Of a DNA stretch of 64,000 nucleotides, positions 1-11,073 are shown in pieces. The notes beneath the pieces are model-generated. The model had not been told where the DNA came from and ran no database searches. It worked only from the letters and a program-made list of their open reading frames with translations. Position 1 is the stretch's first letter; each line of letters begins with the position of its first letter. The stretch is from Pectobacterium colocasium (GTDB lineage: Bacteria > Pseudomonadota > Gammaproteobacteria > Enterobacterales > Enterobacteriaceae), in assembly GCF_020181655.1 (NCBI RefSeq), contig NZ_CP084032.1, positions 2,852,001 to 2,916,000 on the forward strand. Reading direction: 5' to 3'. The position numbers and the translations under genes are program-made.

Positions 1-744
1 GCCTGCCTTCATCAGCGTCATCATTTCAAACCAGGCACCGGCCAGCGCTTTGCCCAATACTGGATTGTCCTGTAACGTCTGCGTGTTCACGACCATCATG
101 TCGATCAGCTCACCGGGGATCTGGCCGGACTGAAAGACCTCCGTGGTGTCCGGCTGGCTTTTAATCGCAGACAGTTGCGGGTTCCAGGCGACGGCAGCCT
201 GCACGCTGCGGGTGGCGAAGGCGGCGACAATATCAGCATCCGACGTATTGACGACCGTGACATCTCGCTCCCGCAATCCGGCTTTTTCCAGACCGCGCAC
301 CAGCAGATAATGCGAGACGGAGAGTTCAGGCAGGTTGACCTTCATCCCGCGTAAATCGCTCAGGGTTTTCCCTTTGCCTTTGAGCACAATGCCATCGTTG
401 CCCGCCGAGAAACTGCCGAGCAGCAGCGCCGTAGTATCCACACCGCCCGCAGCCGGAATGGTCAGCGCATCCATGTTGGTCATCGTGCAACCGTCAAACT
501 GTCCGGCGGTATATTGGTTGATCGACTCGACGTAGTCGTTAAGCTGCGTGACCTTAATCTTGATGCCGTACTTGTCGGCCCATTTATCGATAATGCCCTG
601 CGTGCCGATGAACCCCCACGGCATCCATCCGGCATAGATCGTCCAGCACACGTTGAATTGCGTTTTAGGCGCAGCCTGAGAAGGGAAGCTCAGCAACGCT
701 GAGAGACTGAGGACGCAAACGCCCAGTAAACGAGATAGGTTCAT
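1..744 (-). CDS. Urea-carboxylase-type ABC transporter periplasmic binding protein (3' end outside window)
   Basis: The reading frame starts at ATG 742-744 and is still open at base 1, so 248 codons of the N-terminal part are seen. Residues 1-25 form a signal peptide with a hydrophobic core ending SQAA. The mature part starts KTQFNVCWTIYAGWMPWG and contains GCTMTNMDALTIPAAGGVD, which I recognise from the putative urea ABC transporter substrate-binding family found beside urea (guanidine) carboxylase genes. It resembles TauA/SsuA-type proteins but is a distinct family. A guanidine-I riboswitch lies directly upstream, so the likely cargo is guanidine or a related compound rather than taurine. 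The permease, ATPase and carboxylase genes would be expected beyond base 1, which cannot be checked here. A GGAGG-like site precedes the start. Confidence 0.85.
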   Translation of the reverse strand, partial: MNLSRLLGVCVLSLSALLSFPSQAAPKTQFNVCWTIYAGWMPWGFIGTQGIIDKWADKYGIKIKVTQLNDYVESINQYTAGQFDGCTMTNMDALTIPAAGGVDTTALLLGSFSAGNDGIVLKGKGKTLSDLRGMKVNLPELSVSHYLLVRGLEKAGLRERDVTVVNTSDADIVAAFATRSVQAAVAWNPQLSAIKSQPDTTEVFQSGQIPGELIDMMVVNTQTLQDNPVLGKALAGAWFEMMTLMKAG

Positions 745-766
745 GCCAGACCTCCGGTTGAGTAGG

Positions 767-810
767 AAAAAAGCGGGAACAGCGCGACACCATGGGTGTT
801 GCTGTCTCCC
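767..810 (-). terminator. Riboswitch-controlled intrinsic terminator
   Basis: On the minus strand GGGAGACAGC-AACACC-CAT-GGTGT-CGC-GCTGTTCCCG can fold into one long hairpin and is followed by six T (767-772). Its 5' arm reuses the GGGAGA end of the aptamer, so forming the ligand-bound aptamer should prevent the terminator. This is the usual on-switch layout for guanidine-I; the mechanism here is inferred from the overlap. Confidence 0.8.
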
Positions 811-900
811 GGGCTTTTGTCCCGCCGTGTAACCTCAACTGGAGGTCGCCAGCTCTCGGACCAGACATCCATATGGTATGGATCGGAACCCTAGCCAGCT
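800..900 (-). ncRNA. Guanidine-I riboswitch (ykkC class) aptamer
   Basis: Read on the minus strand, the conserved ykkC blocks occur in order: CTAGGGTTCCG (894-884), CTGGTCCGAGAG (864-853), ACACGG (830-825) and GGACAAAAGCCCGGGAGA (822-805). These are the signature sequences of the guanidine-I riboswitch. It sits about 60 bases upstream of the binding-protein start, in the right orientation. Members of this class are known to turn on urea/guanidine carboxylase operons and guanidine exporters when guanidine binds. Ends are approximate. Confidence 0.95.
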
Positions 901-1153
901 ATTCAGGTTGTTCAGCGCCATGCGTGGTGCTGTCCCGAATAGAGAAAAGCAAAATGCATGCCAGTACCGAAAAGCACAGTACAGCTGTCGTTTCTATGGA
1001 TAATCTAGGGAGAATTATGCGGGGAAGCGCGCTATCTCGGTGCAGTAGCACAGCAAGTGCGCTTCACGGCAGTGCAGTGAGGGTTAACGGATACGAGACT
1101 TAGCGTGCAGAACAATTCGCCGTTATTTTTTCCAGCAGCGCGCTAAACGTGGC

Positions 1154-1432
1154 TTGTTCGTCAAGATTACGGTGGAAGAAAAAGCAGAGCCGCAGCGCAC
1201 GCTGTCGTTTGAATGCTCGATTCACGATGACTTGTTCAAGATACTGGAAAAAGTCGATGGCAAGATGGATATGACGCCGGAACAGACGCAGGCTTTTCTG
1301 GTGGGGCTGAAGCTATTTAGTGAAGTGATGATGCAGAATAGAAAGCACCCGTTGTTTAAGGAATTTGCCGCCCCGTTCAGGGAATTTATGCTTAATCTCA
1401 AGAAGCAGGGATCCACAAAGGGGCAGCAGTAA
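1154..1432 (+). CDS. DUF3861-family protein, start uncertain (possibly N-terminally truncated)
   Basis: About 92 residues: FVKITVEEKAEP, then FECSIHDDLFKILEKV, LVGLKLFSEVMMQNRKHPLF and FREFMLNLKK. This pattern fits the DUF3861 family of small cytosolic proteins of unknown function. No ATG is available; TTG at 1154 is the first usable start, and no good ribosome-binding site precedes it. Family members as I remember them have a few more residues before the ITVE strand. The open frame continues upstream without a convincing start, so the 5' end may be damaged. It converges with katG. Function is unknown. Confidence 0.55.
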   Translation: MFVKITVEEKAEPQRTLSFECSIHDDLFKILEKVDGKMDMTPEQTQAFLVGLKLFSEVMMQNRKHPLFKEFAAPFREFMLNLKKQGSTKGQQ

Positions 1433-1473
1433 AAAATGATGCTCCCCGTGCTCTATAGCGCCTGCACGGAGAG
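1431..1473 (-). terminator. Terminator of katG
   Basis: On the minus strand CTCTCCGTGC and GCACGGGGAG pair around a 12-base loop, followed by CATCATTTTTT. It lies just after the katG stop. Confidence 0.6.
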
Positions 1474-1482
1474 CGCTACGCC

Positions 1483-4084
<2,602 letters not shown>

Positions 4085-5215
4085 CTACAGCGACGGCGAA
4101 CGGAGTATGAACTGGGTAATTTCGGCGCGCTTCCCTAAGCGGATCGGAAAGCCGTTCCACAAGCCTGCACCATTGCTGACATACAGATGCATGCCATCCA
4201 CGTCATAGCTGCCAGACACATAGCCTTCATTCGCCAACTGTGTCACCCAGTGCATGCCCAGCACCTGACCACCGTGCGTATGGCCGGAAAGCTGTAAATC
4301 CGCGCCAGCACGCGCATTCTCTTTCGCTCCCGTTGGCCGATGGCTGAGCAGAACAACGGCGCTATCTGGCGAGATTCCATTGAGCGCCGCGCCGATATCC
4401 GGCAGCGGCTGTTGAAAATCAGCGGCGGTACGATCGGTGATGCCAGCCAGTACAAACGCGGCATTATCGCGACCGATCGACACATGTTCATTGAGCAACA
4501 GACGTAAACCCAGCGCATTCAACCGCTGCACCCATGGCGTATATTCCACGTAATATTCATGGTTGCCCACGATGGCAAACACACCGTGTGGCGCAGTCAG
4601 GTTACGTAGCGGTTCCATATCCTCGTATCGAGCATTCACGGTGCCATCAGCCAGATCGCCAGTAATCACCGTCAGATCGGGCTTAAGCGCATTGGTTTTT
4701 GCCACCACAGCCTCCATCCAGGCGCGCTGTAACAGACGACTGGCATGTAAATCGGTTAGCTGTACCAGCCGGAAACCATCCAATTCGGGCGGTAGCTGCT
4801 TCAGTTCAACGTCTACCGTGCGAACGTCCGGAACGCGCACCGCTTCCCAAACGCCACTAGCCGCCAGCCCCATCGCCACGACGGCAATGCCGCCACGCAG
4901 CGCCCTATTGTTCAGCAGAACATTCGCAACCGAGCGGGATAACAGACGCCCCACAATGCCAAGCAGATCAGCAGCCAACAGCAGAAATGCGGATATCAGC
5001 AGCGCGCCAAACGCCCACCCCAGAAACATCAGGACAAACGCGGGCACTTCCGGCGACGCCATCGTGCCAAAAAAGGTACGCGTAATCAGATGATGCTGCG
5101 AAGCCAACAGCACTAACACCGCCAGTATACGCTTGGCGGACACACCGACACGCAAACGCCAAACCAGACGCCAGATAACATAGAGGGCGATAAGCCCGGT
5201 AATGACATGAAACAC
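4085..5215 (-). CDS. Membrane-anchored metallophosphoesterase (YkuE/YaeI-like)
   Basis: The protein begins with several hydrophobic segments (IALYVIWRLVW; MFLGWAFGALLISAFLLL; IAVVAMGLAASGVW), followed by a calcineurin-like phosphoesterase domain. Metal-binding motifs are seen in order: LTDLHASR, ITGDLADG, VGNHEYY, LSHRP and SGHTHGGQ. The domain should face the periplasm and cleave phosphoesters; related YkuE/YaeI proteins have been linked to lipid-headgroup substrates, but the substrate here is unknown. The frame can start at GTG 5281 or GTG 5215. I prefer 5215 because AGAGAG lies about ten bases upstream and it puts the first helix at the N terminus (376 residues). Confidence 0.85.
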   Translation of the reverse strand: MFHVITGLIALYVIWRLVWRLRVGVSAKRILAVLVLLASQHHLITRTFFGTMASPEVPAFVLMFLGWAFGALLISAFLLLAADLLGIVGRLLSRSVANVLLNNRALRGGIAVVAMGLAASGVWEAVRVPDVRTVDVELKQLPPELDGFRLVQLTDLHASRLLQRAWMEAVVAKTNALKPDLTVITGDLADGTVNARYEDMEPLRNLTAPHGVFAIVGNHEYYVEYTPWVQRLNALGLRLLLNEHVSIGRDNAAFVLAGITDRTAADFQQPLPDIGAALNGISPDSAVVLLSHRPTGAKENARAGADLQLSGHTHGGQVLGMHWVTQLANEGYVSGSYDVDGMHLYVSNGAGLWNGFPIRLGKRAEITQFILRSPSL

Positions 5216-5428
5216 GGATGTTTTTCTCTCTTTATCGGTGATATTGGTATAGTAACGCGTAAATTTTACACTATGACTCACACATTGCAGAGCAACACAT
5301 TAGAGAGGTTGTGTTGCCAGAAATGGCGGATTACCATGGCGCGATTCCCTGCGGTACACGGCACTAACAGCAGTGAAGCCTGCCATCGGCGGCTGGTGAC
5401 GCATGATTTTGATTAACCAAGGACATTT

Positions 5429-6202
5429 ATGTTCGATTACACCGACTTTCCCGAACAACGGCAAGCCAAAATCCGGCAGATCCTCAGCGAGGAAGGCAAA
5501 GTCGTCTGTGCCCAGCTCTCACGCGAATTGAACGTCTCCGAGCACACCATACGGCGCGACCTGAAGGAGCTGGCACTATCCGGTGCCTGTAAGCGCGTCT
5601 ACGGTGGCGCGGTCATTATGCCGCCAGAAGCCATCGATTTTGCCAGTCGAGCGACCATCGATGCGGTCCAGAAAGATCGCATCGCGCAGGCCGTTATCCC
5701 ACTGATAAAATCGAATAGCTGCGTCTTCTTTGACACCGGCACCACCAATCTGGCCGTGGCGAAGCAGCTCCCGCCGGGCCTGAAGTTTACCGCCGTATGT
5801 AATTCGCCCATTATCGCGACCGAGCTGATGCAGCATCAGGATGTAGAAGTGATTTTTCTTGGCGGAAGGATCCAGAAAGAAGTTGGCGGCGCGATTGGTA
5901 TTGATACGCTTCGGCAGCTAGAGAAAATGTATTTCGATCAATGCCTGCTGGGAGGTTGTGCCTTTGACGTCAATGAAGGCCTGACCGTTTTTGAATATGA
6001 CGATGCAGAATTCAAAAAGTGTCTGGTCACCCGCAGCAGCGAAGTGATCGTTGCGCTGACCGCCAATAAGATGTCTGCTCTGGCACGCTATCGCGTCGCT
6101 GGGTGTGATGATATTACCGCGCTGGTGACCGATGATCAAATTGCCCCTGCCTGCCAAAGTGCATTAAGCGAAAAAAACCTGGATCTGATTATTGCCAGAT
6201 AA
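5429..6202 (+). CDS. DeoR/GlpR-family transcriptional regulator
   Basis: A 257-residue cytosolic repressor. The N-terminal winged helix-turn-helix reads RQAKIRQILSEEGKV and VSEHTIRRDLKEL followed by GACKRVYGGA, the classic DeoR signature. The C-terminal sensor domain has FFDTGTTNLAVAKQLP and IFLGGRIQKEVGGAIG, the sugar-phosphate-binding fold of this family. The start is set by an AAGGA site seven bases before ATG 5429. It converges on a HAD phosphatase, a frequent pairing in sugar metabolism, which suggests a sugar-phosphate effector. The regulated genes cannot be named from the window. Confidence 0.88.
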   Translation: MFDYTDFPEQRQAKIRQILSEEGKVVCAQLSRELNVSEHTIRRDLKELALSGACKRVYGGAVIMPPEAIDFASRATIDAVQKDRIAQAVIPLIKSNSCVFFDTGTTNLAVAKQLPPGLKFTAVCNSPIIATELMQHQDVEVIFLGGRIQKEVGGAIGIDTLRQLEKMYFDQCLLGGCAFDVNEGLTVFEYDDAEFKKCLVTRSSEVIVALTANKMSALARYRVAGCDDITALVTDDQIAPACQSALSEKNLDLIIAR

Positions 6203-6249
6203 CACAGCGGTAGCCCTAGCGGCTGCCGGATCGGTTCACACGGTTCAAT

Positions 6250-7041
6250 TCATGAAAGCAGCAGCTTTATCGTGTTGAGTACCCCATCATCGTCATTGCT
6301 GCGGGCAACAAAGTTCGCCGCGGCTTTGGTTTCCTCAAACGCATTGCGCATCGCAAAGCTGTAAGCCCCACGGCTCATTAGCTCAATATCATTGTAGCCG
6401 TCGCCGAACACCATCGTTTCCTGTGGCGTAATCGCCAATTTTTCCTGAAGGATGTCGACGGTGTGCCCTTTGTGTACACCGACATTCGCAATGTCGATCC
6501 AAGCCGCTTCAGAGACCACGATATAGACATGATCGTGGAACGCATCGAGATACTTCGCCGTCTCATGACAGTTCCCTTCCGGGTCATAAACTGTGATTTT
6601 CACAAAGTCATCAGTCACGGCAGCAAAGCTGGAGATCAGCGTCACGTTGGTGTACGACTTCCTTATCTTTTCCAGTAAAGCTGGGTCGATCGTTTCTCTG
6701 ACCATTGCACCATGTGGGGTACAGCCGATGACCACATGGCGATCGTCTACGCTTTCCAGAACGCCAATCAGACTCAAGGCCAGACGGTTTTTAATGAGCG
6801 ACAGGTAAACGTACTCTCCCTGATACTTGATGCGCGTCGCGCTGTCTCCCAGAATCCAGATATCTTTTGCAACATCGCCAAAAAGTGCCTCGACCCGCTC
6901 GCACTGCTTACCCGTGCAGACAGCAAACTGCACGCGCTTCTCTTTCATTAACGCATACACGTCGGCAAACAAGGTTCTGTTGTAGTCGCCATCGCTGTGA
7001 AGAAACGTGCCGTCCAGATCGGTAATTACCAACTTGATCAT
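6250..7041 (-). CDS. Cof-type HAD-superfamily phosphatase
   Basis: A 263-residue cytosolic hydrolase. Motif I is ITDLDGTFL (nucleophile Asp8, acid/base Asp10), followed by a C2-type cap. Motif III is the Lys of VHKGHTVDIL, and motif IV is MVFGDGYNDIELM with the Mg-binding aspartates. This is the Cof/YbjI-like class II group that removes phosphate from sugar phosphates, pyridoxal phosphate or flavin mononucleotide. The substrate cannot be told from sequence. It converges with the DeoR-type regulator, 47 bases apart. Confidence 0.88.
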   Translation of the reverse strand: MIKLVITDLDGTFLHSDGDYNRTLFADVYALMKEKRVQFAVCTGKQCERVEALFGDVAKDIWILGDSATRIKYQGEYVYLSLIKNRLALSLIGVLESVDDRHVVIGCTPHGAMVRETIDPALLEKIRKSYTNVTLISSFAAVTDDFVKITVYDPEGNCHETAKYLDAFHDHVYIVVSEAAWIDIANVGVHKGHTVDILQEKLAITPQETMVFGDGYNDIELMSRGAYSFAMRNAFEETKAAANFVARSNDDDGVLNTIKLLLS

Positions 7042-7568
7042 TCCACTCCCCTTACAGATTTACGTACACGTATAGTCGCAAGTCAGGCTGTGAACAGCCT
7101 GCCTGAACAAAGAAAATATCAATTTTGTGCGGTGTGTTAGACGATTGGCGCGGCAACTCAACGCCAATGCTTGATTTAGCTCGATGTAAAATAAAACATA
7201 CCAAAAAGAGCATGCGACATACGATAAGACGCGATTTTCGCCAAGTTCATTGAGATATCATGCGATAACTAGCATAGCATTTATTGACAACAAGCAACAA
7301 GAAGCAAAATAAATCAACAGTGAGCAACAGGCAAGGAGGGAAGACCATAGCTGAGCCGCGATGAAAATGAACCGCCGCAGTGGCATATTTTGCGGATGCC
7401 ACGACATCATTCGACGAATTCGGCTAAACATTCAACACTTGAAAGAGGATACTAAACAAAGCGCTTGCCACCGACATCAGAGCCGTCCATAATAGCGCCC
7501 ATTCCAAACGCTGGAATGAAGAAAAGCATTCTAATCAAAACGTTAATGATTAAGATGTTATCTCCTGT
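7042..7568. other. Long intergenic region before tRNA-Val, no gene seen
   Basis: An AT-rich 527-base gap. The only clear structure is a perfect hairpin CAGGCTGT-GA-ACAGCCTG at 7084-7101 without a T-run. The stretch near 7290-7335 is rich in CAA and GCAA words. No open frame with family resemblance was found. A promoter for the tRNA should lie upstream of 7569 but no strong -35/-10 pair could be picked. Confidence 0.4.
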
Positions 7569-7645
7569 ACGACCGTAGCTCAGTTGGTTAGAGCACCACC
7601 TTGACATGGTGGGGGTCGGTGGTTCGAGTCCACTCGGTCGTACCA
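7569..7645 (+). tRNA. tRNA-Val (anticodon GAC)
   Basis: A complete 77-base cloverleaf with encoded CCA. The acceptor stem ACGACCG pairs perfectly with CGGTCGT. The D arm is GCTC-AGTTGGTTA-GAGC. The anticodon stem CCACC/GGTGG encloses TTGACAT with GAC at 7603-7605. The T arm is GGTGG-TTCGAGT-CCACT. Confidence 0.97.
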
Positions 7646-7829
7646 ATTCATGTTCTGCAATTTAATCTGCGCCCGTAGGTTAAGGAATGTGAGTTGAAAT
7701 TCTCCCCTACTCGTATCGTATTAATTTCCTAAAAACCAAATTCAATCCAATACATTGATCTTTCTGCTAATTGGCTCGGGTAATTTACCCCCCTAAAAAC
7801 AGTATGGGCGAATAAAACGGCATCTCATC

Positions 7830-7874
7830 ATTCAAACAGCAACGATTCAAACAACAACAATTTAAACAACAACA
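7830..7874. repeat. Three tandem 15-base repeats in the narP 3' flank
   Basis: Three consecutive 15-base units of the form ATTCAAACARCAACR (7830-7844, 7845-7859, 7860-7874) lie just beyond the narP stop codon. Units two and three differ at one position. They are non-coding in the present frame. Confidence 0.85.
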
Positions 7875-7879
7875 CGGCC

Positions 7880-8512
7880 CTACTGGCCGCGTGTTTCCAA
7901 ATAAAGCACCGTGGCGGCGACGCGGGAGCGCACGTTGAGTTTGCGCAGCATGTTGCGGATATGTACTTTTACCGTCTCTTCTGAGATATACAGCACACTC
8001 GCAATTTGTTTGTTGGATAGCCCTGAAGCCACTTCTTGCAGTACGTCCAGTTCCCGTTCCGTCAATACGGTAAAGGGCGACGGCGTCTCCTGTATGGCGA
8101 TACGGTGACGCAGCACGTCACGCACCTGTTCGCTGAAGGCATCACTGCTGCGAATAGCATCCAGTAAGTGTTCCGGCGCACTGTCTTTTAGCAAGTAGCC
8201 ATCGGCACCCGCATCCATCAGCGCATAAATATCGCTGGGCGCATCGGAGACCGTCAGCACAATCACGCGGGCGCAGATCCCATCGCGCCGCAGCGCATGA
8301 AGCGTATCCAACCCGCTCAATCCTTTCATATTGAGATCGAGCAAGATGATATCGGGAGAATCCCGATTCGCGAGGCTCAGTGCCTCCATGCCGTTACTGG
8401 CTTCCCCTATCACGTCAAAGATGGCATCGGTTGCCAATAACTGACGGATTCCCCGACGCATAAGCGGATGATCGTCGACGATCAACACACGATAAGATGG
8501 TTTTTCTGACAT
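7880..8512 (-). CDS. narP: Nitrate/nitrite response regulator NarP
   Basis: A 210-residue response regulator of the NarL/FixJ class. The receiver domain has the acidic pair in LIVDDHPLMRRG, phospho-acceptor Asp59 in ILLDLNMKG, and Lys in GYLLKD. The C-terminal LuxR-type helix-turn-helix reads LTERELDVL, GLSNKQIASVLYISEETVKVHI and KLNVRSR. Close agreement with E. coli NarP (DHPLMRRG, LLDLNMKGLSGLDTL) points to NarP rather than NarL. The frame extends to TTG 8524, but ATG 8512 has the better site (GGGGCTGGG). It follows narQ by 47 bases in the same direction, so sensor and regulator probably form one operon. It should act at the nap and nrf promoters nearby. Confidence 0.93.
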   Translation of the reverse strand: MSEKPSYRVLIVDDHPLMRRGIRQLLATDAIFDVIGEASNGMEALSLANRDSPDIILLDLNMKGLSGLDTLHALRRDGICARVIVLTVSDAPSDIYALMDAGADGYLLKDSAPEHLLDAIRSSDAFSEQVRDVLRHRIAIQETPSPFTVLTERELDVLQEVASGLSNKQIASVLYISEETVKVHIRNMLRKLNVRSRVAATVLYLETRGQ

Positions 8513-8559
8513 GCCCAGCCCCAATGTAATATGAATTTTATTATTGTTTTATTTGTGAA

Positions 8560-10281
8560 TTATTCTGGATAGAAATTGTTCGTGTTATCACGTTCACGCG
8601 CTGCCGTCGGCGTCGAGAAACAGACGCTAACCTGCGTTCCCCCTTCAGGGTGGAGGCCGATAGATAGCGTTCCTCCCAACCGTTCGGCGCGTTCCTGCAT
8701 AATATTTAAACCGTAATGCCCCGCTGGCTCCTCCTGATTGATAATACCGCAGCCGTCATCACGAATATCCACATAATGACGGCCATCAGGCTGCGTACGG
8801 CAGTTGACGGTAATCGCCGTCGCCTGCGCGTGCTTAATGGCATTCAGCACCGCCTCACGGATGATTTGCAGCAAGTGAACCTGCTGTGAAGCATCCAGCG
8901 CCTGTGTAGGGATCCGGCAGTCAATCGTGATAGTCGCCGGGGTCTGCGCGCCTAGCGGCTCAATCATTTCCTGCATCGCCGCAGGTAAATCGGCCTGTTG
9001 CAGCGTCAGTCGGAACGTGCTCAACAGTTCCCGCAGTTGGCGATAAGCATCGTTGAGCGCCTGTTCAAAATCGGTGATGATCTGCCGGGCCTGCGCATTC
9101 TCTTCCGCTACCGCACGCTTTAACAACGTCATCTGGATATTCAGATACGAAAGCACCTGCGCCAATGAGTCATGCAGTTCACGCGCAATGGTGGCGCGTT
9201 CTTCCATCAGTAACAGTTGCTGGTAGTGCTTCTGCGCCTGATTAAAATAGAGGCCACGCCCCAGCATGTTGGCGACACTTTCCATCAGCTGCGCCGACGG
9301 CTGCTGCGTTGATGCCTGCCAACGCAACTGCCCGAATTCGACCTCTTGCAAACAGATGGGCAAGGCCTGCCACACAGACAGCTCATCCGGCTGGCCTTCA
9401 CATAACCGCCAGTTTTCCCCAACCCGCATTTCCAGACAGCCGACCGTTTCATAGCGGCGAACAATTTGCAGAATCTGCTGAAAGCAATGCCTGTCAATTG
9501 TGCTGACGTTCATCGCCTGAGAACAGTGATACAGCACCTTCAGCATGCGGTTCGCTTCCTGTAAGCGCAGCGTTTTCTGCCGTACCTTATCTTCCAGAGA
9601 ACGATAAAGCTTTTGCAGTTCGTCCGTCATGCTACTGAAGGTTTGCGCCAGTAAGCCCAGTTCGTTTGGCAAATTAACGTCCAGCCGTGAATGGGTAAAC
9701 CGCCCTTTCTCGATGGAGGTACAGGCCGCCATCAATTTATTCAGCGGCACCACCACCTGACAACGAATACGACGCAGCGTAAAGAAGATCAGTATATAGA
9801 TAGCGATCGAACCCATTATTGATGTCGCAACAACAATCATCATCTTACGCTCGGAATAATGCTGCAACGCCAGCACAAAGAGGTCGATCTGGGTGACATA
9901 GCGAACAATATTATCCTGATACCAGGCCCGATCGCCCGCGCTCAGCCGCTCATCCATCGTTTTCCAGCTCTGCAACAGCGCAGCATAACGATCGCGTACA
10001 TCGCGCGGCACATACCAGCGATCCAGCAGGTGAAAAACCGGGGAATCCAGCGTTTGCGCATAGAGACGGCGATGCGGTTCTAATTCCGCGCGATCGCCCT
10101 GTAGATCATATCCCATACGATAGCTTTGCATACGCATGGAGCCCGCGACGTTGATCGCTTCCGCATCGCGTAAACCGCTAGCCAGCGTCAGTAGCGCAAT
10201 ACCCGTCGTCAGGAATGAGAGCAGCGCGATATAGAAAAACGCGCGAGCCAGACTGGTAGAAACAGGACGTTTGACCATCAC
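8560..10281 (-). CDS. narQ: Nitrate/nitrite sensor histidine kinase NarQ
   Basis: A 573-residue inner-membrane sensor. TM1 is near residues 15-35. The periplasmic P-box AEAINVAGSMRMQSYR (about 40-55) binds nitrate/nitrite. TM2 is near 147-168, followed by a HAMP linker, a GAF-like region, the HisKA_3 motif ARELHDSLAQ with His370, and the ATPase motifs REAVLNAIKHA and DIRDDGCGI. Similarity to E. coli NarQ runs along the whole length (MxVKRPVSxSLARAFFYI at the start). The start codon is GTG 10281, with AGAGGA upstream; ATG follows at 10278. It is divergent from napF and shares the 255-base control region. It phosphorylates NarP. Confidence 0.95.
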   Translation of the reverse strand: MMVKRPVSTSLARAFFYIALLSFLTTGIALLTLASGLRDAEAINVAGSMRMQSYRMGYDLQGDRAELEPHRRLYAQTLDSPVFHLLDRWYVPRDVRDRYAALLQSWKTMDERLSAGDRAWYQDNIVRYVTQIDLFVLALQHYSERKMMIVVATSIMGSIAIYILIFFTLRRIRCQVVVPLNKLMAACTSIEKGRFTHSRLDVNLPNELGLLAQTFSSMTDELQKLYRSLEDKVRQKTLRLQEANRMLKVLYHCSQAMNVSTIDRHCFQQILQIVRRYETVGCLEMRVGENWRLCEGQPDELSVWQALPICLQEVEFGQLRWQASTQQPSAQLMESVANMLGRGLYFNQAQKHYQQLLLMEERATIARELHDSLAQVLSYLNIQMTLLKRAVAEENAQARQIITDFEQALNDAYRQLRELLSTFRLTLQQADLPAAMQEMIEPLGAQTPATITIDCRIPTQALDASQQVHLLQIIREAVLNAIKHAQATAITVNCRTQPDGRHYVDIRDDGCGIINQEEPAGHYGLNIMQERAERLGGTLSIGLHPEGGTQVSVCFSTPTAARERDNTNNFYPE

Positions 10282-10406
10282 AACGAATAATCCTCTTTGG
10301 CATCATACCGACTCTACTACCCTCAATAATTCGAGTTAGCCCTCTGTGCACTATCACGATCCCCACACGCTCCCGCAAGCCGATAAGGCACGAATCCCAC
10401 ATAAGC

Positions 10407-10441
10407 TTGATCCGGCACCACCATTTACCTCTAAAGGGTGA
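10407..10441 (+). promoter_or_regulatory. FNR-like site plus NarP 7-2-7 site upstream of napF
   Basis: An FNR-like site TTGAT-CCGG-CACCA (10407-10420; good left half, weak right half) is followed by TACCTCT-AA-AGGGTGA (10426-10441), a 7-2-7 inverted repeat fitting the NarP/NarL heptamer on the left arm and about five of seven bases on the right. Their centres are 20 bases apart, the same offset known for E. coli napF (-64.5 and -44.5). That predicts a transcription start near 10478. The -10 there (around AATAGT/TAGTGT) is weak, as expected for an activated promoter. Confidence 0.6.
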
Positions 10442-10536
10442 TTATCGCATACAACCTAAGGGGAATAGTGTAACCCCTACAAAAACAGCGTGTTTTTTAT
10501 TGGATATTTCATTGCGTGCCAGAGCGAAAAACTGCC

Positions 10537-11073
10537 ATGACTAACCTCTCCCGGCGTTCCCTACTGACTGGTGGCCTACAGCGGGCAGACAACGCGTTGC
10601 GTCCACCTTGGAGCGGTGCAGAAAGCCAGTTCCTAAGCCAGTGCACGCGCTGCAACGCCTGCGTTGAGGCCTGCGGTTCAGCGATTATTCAGCGCGGTTC
10701 GGGCGGTTTTCCCACCATCGACTTTCAGCGCGGCGAATGCACGTTCTGCTACGACTGCGCGCGTGCCTGTCCACAAGCGCTGTTCGCGGAGAGCCACACG
10801 ACGCCGTGGGAATACCACCTGACGATTCAGGACACCTGCTTAGCGCTACATCAGGTGGAATGCCGCAGCTGTCAGGATGCGTGTGAAACCGGGGCAATAC
10901 GGTTTCGTCCCGCCCTCGGACGCGTTGCGGCTCCGGCAATCGACAACGACGCCTGTACCACCTGTGGCGCCTGCATTTCCGGGTGTCCTGTCGGCGCCCT
11001 ATCGATGAAAAAAATCACCGCGGGATATCACACCGCGCCAACGCGTCTCCCGACGCAACAGGAAAACCGATGA
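10537..11073 (+). CDS. napF: Ferredoxin-type protein NapF
   Basis: A 178-residue cytosolic iron-sulphur protein with four [4Fe-4S] cysteine clusters: CTRCNACVEAC, CTFCYDCARAC, CRSCQDACE and CTTCGACISGC. NapF interacts with NapA before export and is thought to help load or energise its FeS cluster. ATG 10537 (MTNLSRRSLLTGG) is chosen; a GTG 21 bases upstream is in frame. It is first of napFDAGHBC and its stop overlaps the napD start (ATGA). It is slightly longer than the E. coli protein at the C terminus. Confidence 0.93.
   Translation: MTNLSRRSLLTGGLQRADNALRPPWSGAESQFLSQCTRCNACVEACGSAIIQRGSGGFPTIDFQRGECTFCYDCARACPQALFAESHTTPWEYHLTIQDTCLALHQVECRSCQDACETGAIRFRPALGRVAAPAIDNDACTTCGACISGCPVGALSMKKITAGYHTAPTRLPTQQENR

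Noticed and set aside
792..1103. Plus-strand frame of 103 codons upstream of DUF3861
   Set aside because: It overlaps the guanidine-I riboswitch antisense and has no recognisable product.
7830..7874. CRISPR-like array
   Set aside because: The 15-base units are directly tandem with no spacers, and no cas gene is in the window.
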